A DNA stretch of 64,000 nucleotides from Taxillus chinensis (lineage: Eukaryota > Streptophyta > Magnoliopsida > Santalales > Loranthaceae), in NCBI GenBank assembly GCA_023512835.1, contig CM042085.1:38084324-38148323 (forward strand), read 5' to 3'. Below, in pieces: positions 1 to 11,640 of the stretch (its first letter is position 1; each line of letters starts with the position of its first letter). The position numbers and the translations under genes were made by a program. Under the pieces are notes generated by a model. That model did no database searches. It was not told the origin of the DNA and saw nothing but the letters and a program-made list of their open reading frames with translations.

Positions 1-239
1 ATGCAATCACATCACACACAAAGACAATCTAGTGCCCTATATGCACACAATCATACCAATAGGAATGCATCCATCCCCATGTATGCTCCTAGGATGATCT
101 AACTGACACCAAAATAACCTAGAACACATGTAAGGACTACGTTGATCAGGCGCCCTCCCTACAGTTTTCCAAGTCACATGGAATCAATTAACCACCCCTC
201 ACTAACCTAGGTCCGCTAGACCATGCTCTGATACCAACT
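1..239 (-). mobile_element. Chromovirus Tekay-1, 5' leader (partial, runs off the left edge)
   Basis: This is the untranslated leader between the 5' LTR and gag of a minus-strand Ty3/gypsy element; the coding part lies outside the window to the left. It shares the stretch ACGTTGATCAGGCG and the flanking layout with the leader of Tekay-3 at 54781-55219. Only the leader, primer site and 5' LTR of this copy are visible, so its completeness cannot be judged. Confidence 0.7.
225..236 (-). other. Primer binding site (tRNA-iMet type) of Tekay-1
   Basis: On the minus strand the site reads TGGTATCAGAGC, the standard complement of the 3' end of initiator methionine tRNA used by many plant LTR retrotransposons to start minus-strand DNA synthesis. 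It lies three bases from the LTR boundary at 240, which fixes the element as minus strand and the adjoining LTR as its 5' LTR. Confidence 0.85.
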
Positions 240-2429
240 TGTCACACCCCCGAATTCCAGGGAACCCGGAACCGGGTACATGACTTCCCCTTGCCCGCAC
301 CCAAAAGGTCAAGGGGTTGGTGACTAGCACCAATAGAGACGACACCGCGGGTGCTGTCTCAAATATACAACTCTGTACAGTCATACATCAAGGCTAATCC
401 TGTACTTTCTCATACATTATTATGCATACAATAAGTCAAACAGTCATACAAACATCACATCACAAATAGTATGCAAATACAAGTCCACGGACCCATGTCC
501 GGGATACAACACACAATAAAATACAGAATACAGTACTGTATCATACATCAGAGTAGTGGGCACGTCCTCCTGGAAGAAAGTCCTCCACTAGTCTCGGGTC
601 ACACCTGAAAAGGGGTAAACAACAAGTAGGGGTGAGCGACAAGCTCAGTAGGTGACCCCAACACTCCACATCATACAAACATACACGTCTATACTACATG
701 CTCTATGTACTCGTGCACTGTGTAGTATGCACAAACATCAGGACTCAGCCTGCAAACAAATATCAGGACCTAGCCTGCCCACACAACTTGTCCACGATCC
801 TCAACAGGATCCCAGCTTAGGGCACTTAGCCCAAGCTCCACGAGCTCAACAGCTCCACTCAGGCCTTAGCCTGTCCACAACGCAAGATGCCCGGCCACAG
901 TCGCCACACAGGCCTGCCATCGGTGCATATGCCTGCCACGTCAACCACATAGCACCATCGGTGCATCACGGTGAGAACCCAAACAAATCACGGAACCCAA
1001 GTCCCAAATCCACAAACCAACATACCAACACCAATATGGTCTTAAGGTGTACAACACTCCCTTTAGAACTGTAGCCAGTCTTCACAAGTCGATCTTCATT
1101 CCTTGACTAAGGAAGGAGATACCCATAGCAGCTATTTTCTTGCAATAAAAAGTCCCGGCATTGGGTCTCCATATCATAAATAAGATAATCTGATTTTTGG
1201 GGATTTTTCTGAGATGTCTAACCCCACTTTCCAAAAATTCACCACTATGAACTTTTGGGTTTTTCCGAGATTTTACACTAAAACTCAATTTTCACATTTT
1301 GAAAGAGTGGGAATTAATTTTTCTAGTATTTTTCTTTCAATCCAAATGGGGGGGTATTTCGTTATTTACATTGTAACTTAAGTATATACTTAGGCATAAT
1401 GGTTACAATGTAAATGGTCCAGTCTAGTCACACTGGAACTGCACTGTCCAACTGCTCGAAACTGCCTGCTCGAGACACCTTGCTCGACGCTCTGCTCAAT
1501 GCTGCTCGACACTCTAGGCTTGAGCATCATCCCTGCTCGAGGCTCTTGCTCGACGCTCTGCTCGATGTTGCTCGACGCTCTAGGCTCGAGCATCATGCTC
1601 GAGCCTCCCTGCTCGAGGCCTCCGCTCGAGACTGCTCGAGACTCTGCTCGAAGCTAGCCTCGAGCAGTTCTCCAGTCGTGAATTTCCGACTGCGTTCTTC
1701 CCCAATTCGTCCCAAAACCCAATTATACTCGTTAAATCTCCATTTTTATGCAACAATTCATCCCTATGAAGGGTTTCTAACATCATCTAGCCATATTAGG
1801 CTACCAAACAACCTAAATCATCTAGGTTTCATGCTCAATTTCCATTTTCCCCAATTTCTAGGGTTCATCACGAATTTGCATGATTTCATCAAATTCTTAC
1901 ATGTTAATCCAATAAAACAGCAAGAAAAGGGTGAAGAATCAATGGAACACCTACATGGAATGATTCTTGATGCTTGAACGAGCTCAAAACGCTCCAAATC
2001 AAAGGCTCCAAGCTTCCTTCTCTCTTTCTCTCTCTAAGCTCTCCAACGCAGATGCAGAAATGCTGAAACGTAACGCGGAAGCTCTCTTTCCCCTATTTAT
2101 ATTTCTGTATTTTCTTTCATTAATAAATCCCAAAAATATCAATTGACCTCGCGAGGTCACGAACTCCAAATTGAGCCCAATTACTGTCAAAATGCTCGAA
2201 ATGACGAGCACATCACTATCCAGATATTTTCCAACCAAATTGACTACTCAAATGCAAGGTCAACCAATAAACCCCGAGAAAGTCAACAATCGGGTCAAAT
2301 GGGGCCCCGACTCGAAATCGGGCCCAAGTACAGTCAAAATGCTCACATCGACGGCTACACTACCGTCCAGATAGTTACATTCCCATAGAATGACTATCTC
2401 TCAAGACTGCCCAAATACGAGTCTTTACA
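240..2429 (-). repeat. 5' LTR of chromovirus Tekay-1
   Basis: A long terminal repeat of about 2.19 kb in minus orientation. On the minus strand it starts TGTAAAGACTCG and ends GGGGGTGTGACA, giving the usual TG...CA ends, and it is followed by a primer site. The ends match those of Tekay-3 (TGTAAGGACCCG and GGGGTGTGACA), but the body is clearly diverged, so it is a related subfamily. It contains a block very rich in GCTCGA/CTCGAG (about 1434-1680) and a TATA box near 2094. Its upstream end abuts Tat minisatellite sequence, so it inserted into that element. The partner 3' LTR is outside the window. Confidence 0.8.
2094..2102 (-). promoter_or_regulatory. TATA box in the Tekay-1 LTR
   Basis: The minus strand reads ATATAAATA within AAATATAAATAGGGG, about 330 bases inside the LTR, which is where the U3 promoter of a long-LTR chromovirus is expected. 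A CT-rich tract (GA-rich on the transcribed strand) follows at about 2018-2040, as in the other chromovirus LTRs of this window. Confidence 0.6.
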
Positions 2430-2957
2430 CCCGGTACCTATCCTCAGTCTTTAAATTTACTTTTAGGAAGTCCGCAGGCAGTTCCCCTGCACCTATCTCA
2501 TCCTTTCTTTTTAACCCTTTCAGGAAGTCCACCGGCAAGTCCCCGGTACCTATCCTCAGTCTTTAAATTTACTTTTGGGAAGTCTCAGCGGTCCCCCCGC
2601 ACTTATCCTTTTCATCTTCTCTGTTTGGGAAGTCCGCAGGCAGTTCTCTTGCATCTATCCCACCTTGTCTTTTCAATTCTCTTAGGCCCTAGATGCCTTC
2701 TTAATTTTTCTATTAGGCCTTAGCTGCCTTTTTCATCATTGTTTGGCCCTAGATGCCTTTAACTTCAATCAAACCTTAAATGCCTTTTCAGCCTTATTCA
2801 ATTTCCACTAACCTTATGAGCTTCTTTCCATTTCTTGGGGACAGACCGACCTTCCTTTGGCATCAGGTGAGCCAGGTAAGTGGTCTAACCCGTCCAAACA
2901 AGTCCATTTTATCTTTGTGCACCGTTTGTACACAAACAATGTACAAAGAGGGGCAGC
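2430..2957 (+). repeat. 3' UTR minisatellite and polypurine tract of a plus-strand Tat element
   Basis: Degenerate tandem units contain GGAAGTCCGCAGGCAGTTC and CACCTATC, spaced by T-rich linkers, in about four copies between 2440 and 2680. The same units occur in reverse complement at 20430-20975 inside the minus-strand Tat element. The block ends with a purine-rich tract (AAAGAGGGGCAGC, about 2944-2957) immediately before the LTR start, so this is the 3' end of the internal region of a plus-strand element. Its upstream part was separated by the Tekay-1 insertion and is not in the window. Confidence 0.75.
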
Positions 2958-3670
2958 TGTTGGACCCCATTTTGTCCGGGTTGGACATACACATTCATTT
3001 TCCACTTTATACTTCTTTTTCTATTTGTTAATCAGCTTGTACAGTTAAATAAAGAGACGTGACCGTTGATTTGAATGCGCAATTTCAAAGACTTCTTTAA
3101 AAGGATTTTCAAATGCCAAAGAGCAAGTTTCGGGTGATAAAAAAAATCAAATTTGAAGATCAACGCCTTCGATTGCGCTCAATTTCGAAGTCAAACGAAG
3201 AAGTTATAGTCAAAACTGTGTTCGAACCGCTAACGGCGGTCAAATGACAATCGCCCTTCAAAATGGCACTCCGGATCAGGTCACGAACCTCATTTTCTTA
3301 TTATACTCATTGTTCCGAGAATTTTGATATATATATTGCATATATTCTCCACCGGAACATTTTTCAAAAAAATCAAATAATATATTTTTCTGTAATAAGA
3401 CAGTTTCGGGACACGCGGTGCGGATCTGGCGTACAAAAGAATTCATTTTCAAGTAAAAATGACACGGGGTCGCTCGTTGTGACGCTCCGAGTCCAAAAAT
3501 ATTTTTTTTATGATTTTTTGAAACCCGAGTTTCCTTGCCGACTCGTAAACTTAAAAACATCAGTTAAAAAATACCCAACTGAAAATTTTAAAACCCTAGC
3601 CGCCATCATTTCCTCTTTCCTGCTTAACCTAGCCCACGTGTCATCTCCCCATTGGTTTGGTTTAAAAACA

Positions 3671-3701
<31 letters not shown>

Positions 3702-5792
3702 TAAATAAAAAAAACAAAAAAAAAACAAAAAACAAAACAGAACAAAAAATCTGCACCACAAAAACAAAGAAACGATTACCCTTTCTCTCTCCCTCACGCG
3801 TCTCGTCACTGTCCTCTGGCGCAGAAGCAAGGTGCAGATCTGCTTTGGGCATCGCTGCCTTCTCCTTTCCCCTTCTCTTCTTCCTCTGCACTTCCCAATT
3901 CGGCTTTCCCTCCTGGCATGGCTACCACCGCCGTCTGCAAACCTACAACCAGCCGACCCTGCCTCACCTACAGCATCAACCCGTGAGCTTCCACCATCTC
4001 GCCAGAACCCACGACCAATCGCGGTTGAACCTCATCCTTTCCCATCCTTTAAAAACCACCCAAAAACCATTCACGAGGGGGGCTCTCACAATTAAAAAAA
4101 ATCCTGTCTTTAAGACTGTAATCTAATATCTCATCTCCCTCACGGTCTCACCCTCCATCGAGAGTCCCCCCACTGGAAAACATACCACCAACCGCCGCCG
4201 TTTCACCCTATAACATACTCGATCTTCCCTACGAGCACCGGCCACCGGAAAACATACCACCGGCCTCCCTACGACAAAGCCTCCCTTCATCCTACACAGC
4301 TCTCAAGCCACGGCGGTGCCACACCCACCAGCGCTGACCCGGCAGCAGCGCAACCACCAGGCGAGACGACACACAGTCGTCGCCAGACGCACCAGTCACC
4401 CGTATGACGATGACGACCCTGCTTAATAGCGCCAGACCAGCTGCCAGACTCTAGTAGTAGCATCAGCAGCAAATCTAACTAGAACCACTGCCGCCAACCC
4501 CTCGACACCGCTACACCAATTAGTGGATGCAAAACGCATAGAAGAAAGCATTCTGGTCCGTGAGATTAAAGGGAACGTTGTTGGCTTTCCCTTTTCTTTC
4601 CTATTTTGTTGCTTGGTTTGGTTACTTCTTAGTACATATTGTCCCTAAGGATCGTCTTTGCTACTTTGATTGTGCGTTGATTGATTGTCTTTGGTTGAAG
4701 CCACCTTTATCTGTTTTTAATTTCTATTGGTTTTCGTCGCAAGTGGGCACGTATCAAATTGGTCTTTCTGTGACTGGCATAGCTGACTAATATTAGACCT
4801 CATGTTCATTGTGATAAGGACAGATTTGAGCTTTGTATTGGCGATTTGATGACTGGCCTAATTTGACCAATTTCTGGTGTTGTCGTGTGACACTTTGGCC
4901 ATGCTCAAGCCTTCCTCTGGGTAATGGTTTTAGCTATCTTTGTGAGTCCCTGTGAGCATGGTTTTACCTCTGTCCCCTCTAAGTGTTATGATACTTTGAA
5001 GTTGAAAATTTCTAGACATAAGCTAGTTTGTGAGTATGGTTTTGTCTCTATATGCTTGTGGTTGAGTGCTTGTATCACGCTTTTGCCTCTGCCAAAACTC
5101 CTGTTGCTGGCTTTTGTTGATGTCTTTGTCTGTGTTTTATCATGGCCTACATACCATTTTTTTTTACTGCAGGTAATACACACACATTTAAAAAAAAATC
5201 AGTTTTGAAAGTCATACCTTAAATCCAACCGTTCATTTATTCATGATGTGCTGTAGGGATTTGTTGGTTACTCTAACCTTTGTTTTGCAGGAATTATTTG
5301 CCTTTTATGTTTGTTTTTTTGTTTTTGTTTTTTTTTGTTTTGTTTTTAATTTCCTGTCTTTCTCACTTTTGTAGCAAGGTCTCATGTGACCTCTCTTTAT
5401 TGTAAAGTGTAAGTCATTGTAAATTGTAAACAAAGCATATAGTGAAGAAAGAAAAAAGAAAAAAAGAGAAGAGAAAAAAAAGGGTGAGCTTATTTTTTTT
5501 GATTTGTGAATGCCACAATCACACACACCACTTGTGTTAATTTTTAATTATTTATGCATTTTGTTTAATATTTAAAAAAAAAACAAAAAAAACAAAAAAA
5601 ACAAAAAAAAAAACAAAAAACACATTTTACTTAAATATTTTCCAAAACAAAAACTTTTCATAATAATAATTCTTTTAAACACTTGAGATTTTAAACACTT
5701 GGGATTTTTAAACATTTGGGATTTTTAAACATTAAAAAAAAAATCGAACAAACATAAAAAAAATTTTTAAAAAGGAAAAAAGTGTTTTCTCA

Positions 5793-5823
<31 letters not shown>

Positions 5824-6418
5824 AAAAATTCAAACATTTATGCTTTTAAACTTGATCTTTTAAACACGAATTTAAGTCTTGGGTTTTTTAGCATACCTTT
5901 ACATTAGCGTGCAACTTAAAAATTAATCGTTTTCTTAGGCTTCTTTAAATAACTTAGATGCTAACTAAACCCTAGGATTAATTAGATATTCTATTCAATT
6001 TCAAATAAGTAGTTTAGAAACAGAAATAGAAAAAATTAAATTGCTAGGACAATTTGGATTTAATTCTAACTTTAACAAATGACTTAGAAAAATAAAAATA
6101 GACTTTTAGGACGAATGTAAATTTTACTTCACCTTTAAATCAGTCACATTTTAAGCAAATAGTTAAAACAAGTTAGAAATCTCCAAACTCCTAAGATAGG
6201 TACCGAAAGGGCGTTGTGGGGGTGCTAGCCCTTCCCCATGCGTAACCAACTCCCGAGCCCATCCCTAGCAGCTTAGATCAAATTCTTAGTAGGTGACCAA
6301 CCGCACCCCAAAAACGGTTGGTTGCGACTCTGTATTTTTTTCATCACCATTCGGGTGGAGGGTGGGAGAATCGCACCCCAAAAACGGTATCTCCTCCCGG
6401 ACGAAATCCGGTGATGAC
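2958..6418 (+). repeat. 3' LTR of Tat element (family A, plus strand)
   Basis: This LTR of about 3.46 kb starts TGTTGGACCCCATTTTGTCC after a polypurine tract and ends CCGGTGATGACA. The last 250 bases match, in reverse complement, the start of the LTR at 17223, including the GATAGGTACCGAAAGGGCG block and the AAAACGGTTGG/GCGACTCTG segment. The body is AT-rich with long A and T tracts (for example 3660-3760 and 5565-5630). Reading frames across it, such as a lysine-rich one at 3263-4126, follow these tracts and show no domain. I see no gene in this stretch. Confidence 0.8.
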
Positions 6419-7186
6419 AGTTATCATTGGTTTTCGTCTGGGCCTGTTTGGGGTGGGCTCAAACTAAACCAATGGTGAGAAATTTAGAGTCGCCACCAAC
6501 TGTTTTTGGGGTATAATTGGATACCCTTTACCTCGAGTAGTAAAAAATGTGGTCTGCATTATCAGAGAAGCGTCCGGAAGTTGGTTATTGTAGGAAAGGA
6601 TTAGCACTCCTACAGCGCCCTTTCGGTATCTATTGGAGAAGGAGATTTTCTATTTATTGTCACTGCCATGATTGAGTTGAGTTTCCTAGAAAGTTTATGA
6701 TTTTTATTTAGCTAAATTATTTGTTAAAGTTATGGTTAAAATTGATTTACCCTAAATTGCTAAAGGGAATCCTAAAAGTTTTTTTTTTGTTTTTGTTTTT
6801 TTTTACCCAGCTTTTGTTTTTTTTTTTTTTTTTTTGCCTTGTTTGTTTTGTGGTTTTTTTGTTTGAAAAATGATTTTTTTTGCCTTTTATTTTTTTTGGA
6901 AAACGTGTTATTTTTTTTGTTTTTGTTTTGTATTTTTTTAAAAAAACATTCTGTTTTTTTTTTTTTGAAAACATGTTTTTTTTTTGAAAGAATTAAACCT
7001 AATCGAAAGTTACAGCTTAAAAATGCATATTTGTGTCTTTTGTTGGTTTTTGACTATAACTAAATGCACACACATATCAAAATAAATAAATGTGGAGTGT
7101 GTGATTGTGATATCTACAAATATTATAAATATAAAAATAAAGCTATCCTCTTTTTTCTTCTTTTTTACTACAAAAAGAATAGTCAA

Positions 7187-7450
7187 AGACGACACTTTTT
7201 AAGTGTCGTCTTAGGTCAAAGACGACACTTTTAAAAGTGTCGTCTATCGACCCGTCGTCGAAGGAATCGAGGGAAATAATGACACTTTTAAAAGTGTCGT
7301 TAAAAAGTGTCTTTAACAACACTTAAAAAGTGTTGTTAAAAATACCTTTAACGACACTTCTAAATGTGTCATTGAAAATGCCTTTAACGACACTTTTAAA
7401 AGTGTCATTGAAAATGCCTTTAACGACACTTAAAAAGTGTCGTCTTTGTA
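7187..7450. repeat. Left sub-terminal repeat array of CACTA-1
   Basis: At least nine copies of AAGTGTCGT or its reverse complement ACGACACTT lie in both orientations. Paired copies form palindromes, the best being a perfect 24-bp one at 7221-7244. CACTA elements use such sub-terminal repeats as transposase (TNPA-type) binding sites; that role is inferred from the family. Confidence 0.75.
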
Positions 7451-7529
7451 GTTTAAAAAATAAAATAAAATTTAAATTTTAATATATATATATATATATA
7501 TATATACAAATACAAATCAAAATACTTTT

Positions 7530-9127
7530 TGTTGGACCTCGACCAGGGCACTCACTATCACAATATTGTTCGCTTTGGCACTCGCGCGCCCACCCATGGG
7601 CCGCAGCCCGCACGGATTTGTTTCTAACGGGCCGCGACTCGTTAAAATGCGTTGTGACAAGGTGCACATGAGCCTCCTCATTAGGATGACCTCAATGTCC
7701 ACCCTAACCGATGTGAGATTGATCTATGGGACGTTAGAGACCCAACAGTCTCCCCCCCAATCCCACCATCGGTCTAGAGGACCCGACTCTGATACCACTT
7801 CTTGGTCCCTTGGAGCCTAGAGGGGGGGGGGGGGGTGAATAGGCTCTTATCGAAACTCTTCTCTTTCTCTTAAGACACAAACACTTATCTAGTTAAGTGA
7901 TAGAATCACTGCAGAAGATAACCAGATAGTGGAAGTATTTTATTTTATTATCACAAGATAAATACAACAAAATAGAAGCAAGACTCTCTTTACACTCTGT
8001 TTACAAATGAACTCACACACTAGCCAAATTCTATCTCCAAGGATGAAAACGCTTGTGCATACAGAGAATTAGTCTTTTCTTAACAAATGCACATGCGCTC
8101 ACTTTTTCATCAATGTACAAGTATGAATATTTATACAAAACATTCCTAAGAGACAACCTTGGAACTTGTAGTTCCGGAATGCGTTCAGCACTAACTATCC
8201 CTCGGTAATCTCTCTGCCTTGACTGCTGCGGTTTGTGAAGCTCAAGATCTTGGGTTTGAAGAGTATACGTGTGTTTGTGAGTTCCCAAATACAATTAAGG
8301 TTGTGTCCACATATCCGGATGATCCACGTGTAAGATTCTTCAAGTTCTCAATAAATTTGTCTTACATCGGGATGCCACGAGCTGATAACTTTAAATGCGG
8401 TTGAGTTGAAGCAGTATCTTCTTGGTCCGGTGTAATTTTCCTTACTCCGTAGCTAATGAAGCTCGGAACCTTACTCCGTGTCAGTGATTGCTTACTCCGT
8501 ATCTATTTGGTACTTGAATCCTTAGTCCGTGTCAGCGCTTCCTTACTCCGCGTGTAAGTTCCTTACTCCGTATGTAAATTCCTTACTTCGTATGTAAGTT
8601 CCTTACTTAGGGCGAGTCTTGAAAAGTTTGATGACTTATTCCGTATCAGTGCTTCCTTACTCCGTATGTAAGTTCCTTACTCCGCGTGTAAGTTCCTTAC
8701 TCCGTATGTAAATTCCTTACTCCGTATGTAAGTTCCTTACTCCGGGCGAGTCTAAGGGATCGGAGTGTTTACTCCGTACTAGCGCTTCCTTACTCCGTAT
8801 GATTAAGTTGTCCGGATTCCTTACTCCGCATCTAATTTCCTTACTCCGTGTCTAATAAGACTCGGGTCCTTATTCCGCATTTGTGCTTAGTCCGCATGAA
8901 TGTCCCTTATTCCGTATGTATTGGTGACTTGGTTATTTACCAAGTGTTTGACGACACTCACTCTTGTCCGGATCAGGATTATGTATCCTGTCCTTAGCTT
9001 TGCTCTCACGAGTGTATTTCCGGATTAATAACATATCTTCTGCAACGATCAAATAAACACAAGAGATCTCAGATCAAATTACATAAGGCTTTATCAGCAT
9101 TATCCAAATTCTGGGTTTGATCCAACA
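7530..9127 (-). repeat. Solo LTR inside CACTA-1
   Basis: A 1598-bp segment is bounded on the minus strand by TGTTGGATC and GGTCCAACA, so its ends are inverted repeats TGTTGGA/TCCAACA. It is flanked by the identical 5-bp sequence CTTTT (7525-7529 and 9128-9132), fitting a retrotransposon target duplication. No coding region is present, so a solo LTR left by recombination is the simplest reading. Oddly, a primer-site-like sequence (TGGTATCAGAGTC on the minus strand, 7785-7797) preceded by a C-rich LTR-end-like motif lies within it. It may therefore be composite. Confidence 0.55.
8420..8930. repeat. Minisatellite with TTCCTTACTCCGTATGTAAG unit
   Basis: About twenty degenerate copies of a unit of roughly 20 bases, with CTTACTCCG as the constant core, lie in direct orientation within the solo LTR. 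The best-ordered part is 8640-8750, where GTAAGTTCCTTACTCCG repeats almost without change. No coding role is apparent. Confidence 0.75.
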
Positions 9128-9479
9128 CTTTTTCATACGAATGATAGAGAATTATGTACATATATAATCAAGTTATATATATAATCACATAAAAAAACCA
9201 ATAATACACAAGTAATTATTCAAATTACAAATCCTATATTATCCCGAATTCAATGAGATTAGCCCACACTTTATCTCTACCAACCATAATACTTTTTATA
9301 AACTCAAATACAAAACACAAGTACTTTTATTAGCCTTTTCTTCTAGCAAACTTGCTAATCCCATTAAAAAAAGTCAAATGCGTCTTAGCTATCTCATTTC
9401 AACTGGCTAATCTCACAAACTTGCTAATCCCAAAAAAGACACAATTTGCTTCAAGTTCAGTAGTCCATGTCATCCAGTA

Positions 9480-10945
9480 CTGGCATTCAGTTGGCAAGTG
9501 GGTTTTTTTCGCCAAGACACTCCACAACAGCGCCTCTGTGGTTGTCAACAATAGTGAAACACTGCAATTAATAGCAAAGGGTTAAGAGTGAGATTTGGAA
9601 AATATTAGTCAAAGTAATAACAATAGTGAGCTGCCCAATATTGTCTGGTCATCATTTGAAGTTTGAAGGTTTTTCAAAGCTTTTGTTGCGTACAAGAGTG
9701 CAACGCCTCCACTTATAGAGAACACATGTGACATAGTTGTACTTATAATTGTTTTTGACATTAATTTGGTGTTAGCCAAAGATATCTAAAATTATAATAA
9801 GAAATTAAAGTCAAATCTTAGGCTTTGCATTTTAATATAAAGATATACCCAACTTCAATTACAATCCATACATAGAACTTTTAAATATTTAGTTTCAGAG
9901 GATATCAATCAACAAATGGGCAGACATACTTGCAAGCAAGCTACCTGGAAGAATTCCCTCTTCCACTACTGCTCTTGCAGTGGCCCTATATTTCCTTTCA
10001 GCAACCTCAGCCTCACTAGCTCCTCCAACCTAACAGAAAATGAAGTGTAGCAACAAGGGCATCAACTTAATTAAAGGAAAGTGACATCAAATTATTTATG
10101 ATAAGAACACACCTTGAAGACAGCAACACCACCAAATAGTTTTGACAATTGTTCTTGTGCTGCCTCCTTGTCAAACATAGCAGTGCTTTTCTCAATTGCT
10201 GTCCTCTCAGCTGTTACAACATTCCAGGTTAAGCAATGTAACCAAATGATCAATACAACTAATATAAATCCCATTTTAGAATAAATAGACACGCAACATA
10301 CAGAAAGTAAGATAACATAAGTGAGACATAAGTTTTAAAATATAACAAGATTATTCGTATAAACCTACAATCACACCGGCTCATATCTTTCTTCTATCAG
10401 CATCTTATCCCCACCACCATCTAGGAGAATGGTGTCATCAAGAGAAAGTGACCTGTAATAACAATAGTGAGCTGCCTAATATATGTATACTAAATCAAAA
10501 GGTTCATACATTCACAAAGCTTTTGAGAGTGACCACATTCTTCAGTGATACCCCTGCACATGGAATCTTGATCTATAGTACTGTAATGTTACAATTTGAA
10601 AAATCTAAAAAGAGACTTTACTCACCTCTCCACCAGTGAGGACAACAAGATCATCTAAATTAGCCCGTCTGTTACCACCAAAACCAGGGGGTTTGACCTA
10701 AGGTAATGTTAATAAATGCATGAAATGCCACAAGAAGAGAGTAAAGTATAACACTTATCGTTAAAATCAAAACAAAAATAGGAAGTTACTCTACAATTCT
10801 ATTTTATCATAGATCATATTCTATTATTGCCCCATGTGAAGATATAATTATAGGTACCTGAACAGCCTGCTCCAATATTTTCACAAGTGAATTCGTGCCT
10901 GAAATATTCTTATCGTGAATAAGAATCAAAGGATACTCCAATTAC
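9480..10945 (-). pseudogene. Captured fragment of a mitochondrial-type chaperonin 60 gene (seven exons with introns)
   Basis: Read on the minus strand, seven blocks match successive parts of CPN60/HSP60, the ATP-dependent folding chaperonin. They are about 10858-10945 (PLILIHDKNISGTNSL), 10626-10697 (KPPGFGGNRRANLDDL...LTGGE), 10379-10452 (DDTILLDGGGDKMLIEER), 10113-10210 (DKEAAQEQLSKLFGGVAV), 9945-10029 (GGASEAEVAERK...EEGILPG), about 9640-9711 (GGVALLYATKALKNLQT) and about 9480-9567 (SLLLTTTEALLWSV). Order matches the protein from roughly its middle to near the C-terminus. GT/AG borders are visible at most junctions, so genomic DNA, not cDNA, was captured. The GGASEAEV segment favours the mitochondrial over the plastid paralogue. 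The N-terminal half and some C-terminal exons are missing and many residues are changed, so it is not a working chaperonin. Confidence 0.85.
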
Positions 10946-11134
10946 CACAAGTGAGGCAAGCACAACAACAAGATCAAGGTTACAAGCCTCGTGAGAAATT
11001 GAAGCAATAGATGGGCTATGTTCAGCAATCACAGTAGACAATATCTTGTGCAAATCATGAATTAGATGTATATTAGATATATCTGAAAATGGATTGAGAG
11101 AAGGGGAGGACTTACTTTGCAAACCTGCTTCCAA
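10946..11134 (-). other. Unidentified coding-like segment next to the chaperonin exons
   Basis: An open frame of about 60 codons (MEAGLQSKSSPSLNPF... to ...EACNLDLVVVLASL) runs directly into the first chaperonin exon, but in a different frame. It does not correspond to the chaperonin protein upstream of PLILIH. The amphipathic composition and end-to-end openness suggest an exon from another gene, which would make the captured cargo chimeric. I do not recognise the family. It could also be intron sequence that is open by chance. Confidence 0.3.
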
Positions 11135-11139
11135 TTAAC

Positions 11140-11640
11140 CCAATGCATATGGGAAGTGTTGACTTGTTGCAGTAACCTGTTGCTGAGGACAAGGCGGGGA
11201 AGGAGGCTGGGCAGTAAACAGGTGGGGAGGGATAGGAGCAGGCTGGGGGAGAGATTGGGGAGGAGGCAGACCGCTGTCCAGAACAGGTGTATGAGCAGGA
11301 GATCGGCCGAGTCACCCTAGGCAGTGCAGACGGGTCGACTGGCAAGAGGGGAAGCATCCCGCGTTGCGCCACTGAGGCGGACAGACCATCGTGGCCAGAT
11401 ACGCCGGGAAGGAGGTCGTCCAGTGACCGCCGACGCAAAGAAGACCCGATCCGTAGGGGAGAAGCCCGATCCAGAGGTGCCAAAGATCGTCCCGAACAGG
11501 TGGACGGTTACGCCGCTGGAGAGGGGGACGGACCACCACCAAGCGCTGCCGTGGAACGTGGCCGCCGGGTGGAGATGCTGGAGCTAGAACCAGCGGCTGG
11601 AAACGTTGCTGTGGGGTGAAGGAGCCGAATCCCTAGCGCG
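11140..11640. other. GC-rich block within CACTA-1
   Basis: This 500-base block is markedly richer in G+C than its AT-rich surroundings and is open in several frames on both strands (plus 11287-11619; minus 11112-11483 and 11312-11542). Such composition fits a first exon or 5' UTR of a captured plant gene. The translations (arginine/proline/serine-rich) do not match a family I know, so strand and frame are undecided. A 45-codon ATG frame on the plus strand at 11813-11950 lies just beyond it, also without recognisable similarity. Confidence 0.35.

Noticed and set aside
652..1074. 140-codon plus-strand frame in the Tekay-1 LTR
   Set aside because: Low-complexity His/Ser/Pro translation on the antisense strand of the LTR. 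Similar frames recur in LTR copies (48455-48691, 48562-48906, 55979-56323) without conserved domain features.
3263..4126. 287-codon plus-strand reading frame
   Set aside because: It crosses A-rich low-complexity sequence within a Tat LTR, is lysine/threonine-rich and has no domain; no related frame exists in the other Tat LTR.
7785..7797. Primer binding site of a separate retrotransposon ending at about 7800
   Set aside because: The CTTTT duplication and matching TGTTGGA/TCCAACA ends at 7530 and 9127 favour one larger LTR. Kept as a low-certainty oddity in the findings.
9618..10485. Repeated TAACAATAGTGAGCTGCC at 9618 and 10458 as a possible nested insertion boundary
   Set aside because: Only about 20 bases are shared, with no TG/CA ends or flanking duplication. 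It probably reflects a small internal duplication in the captured introns.
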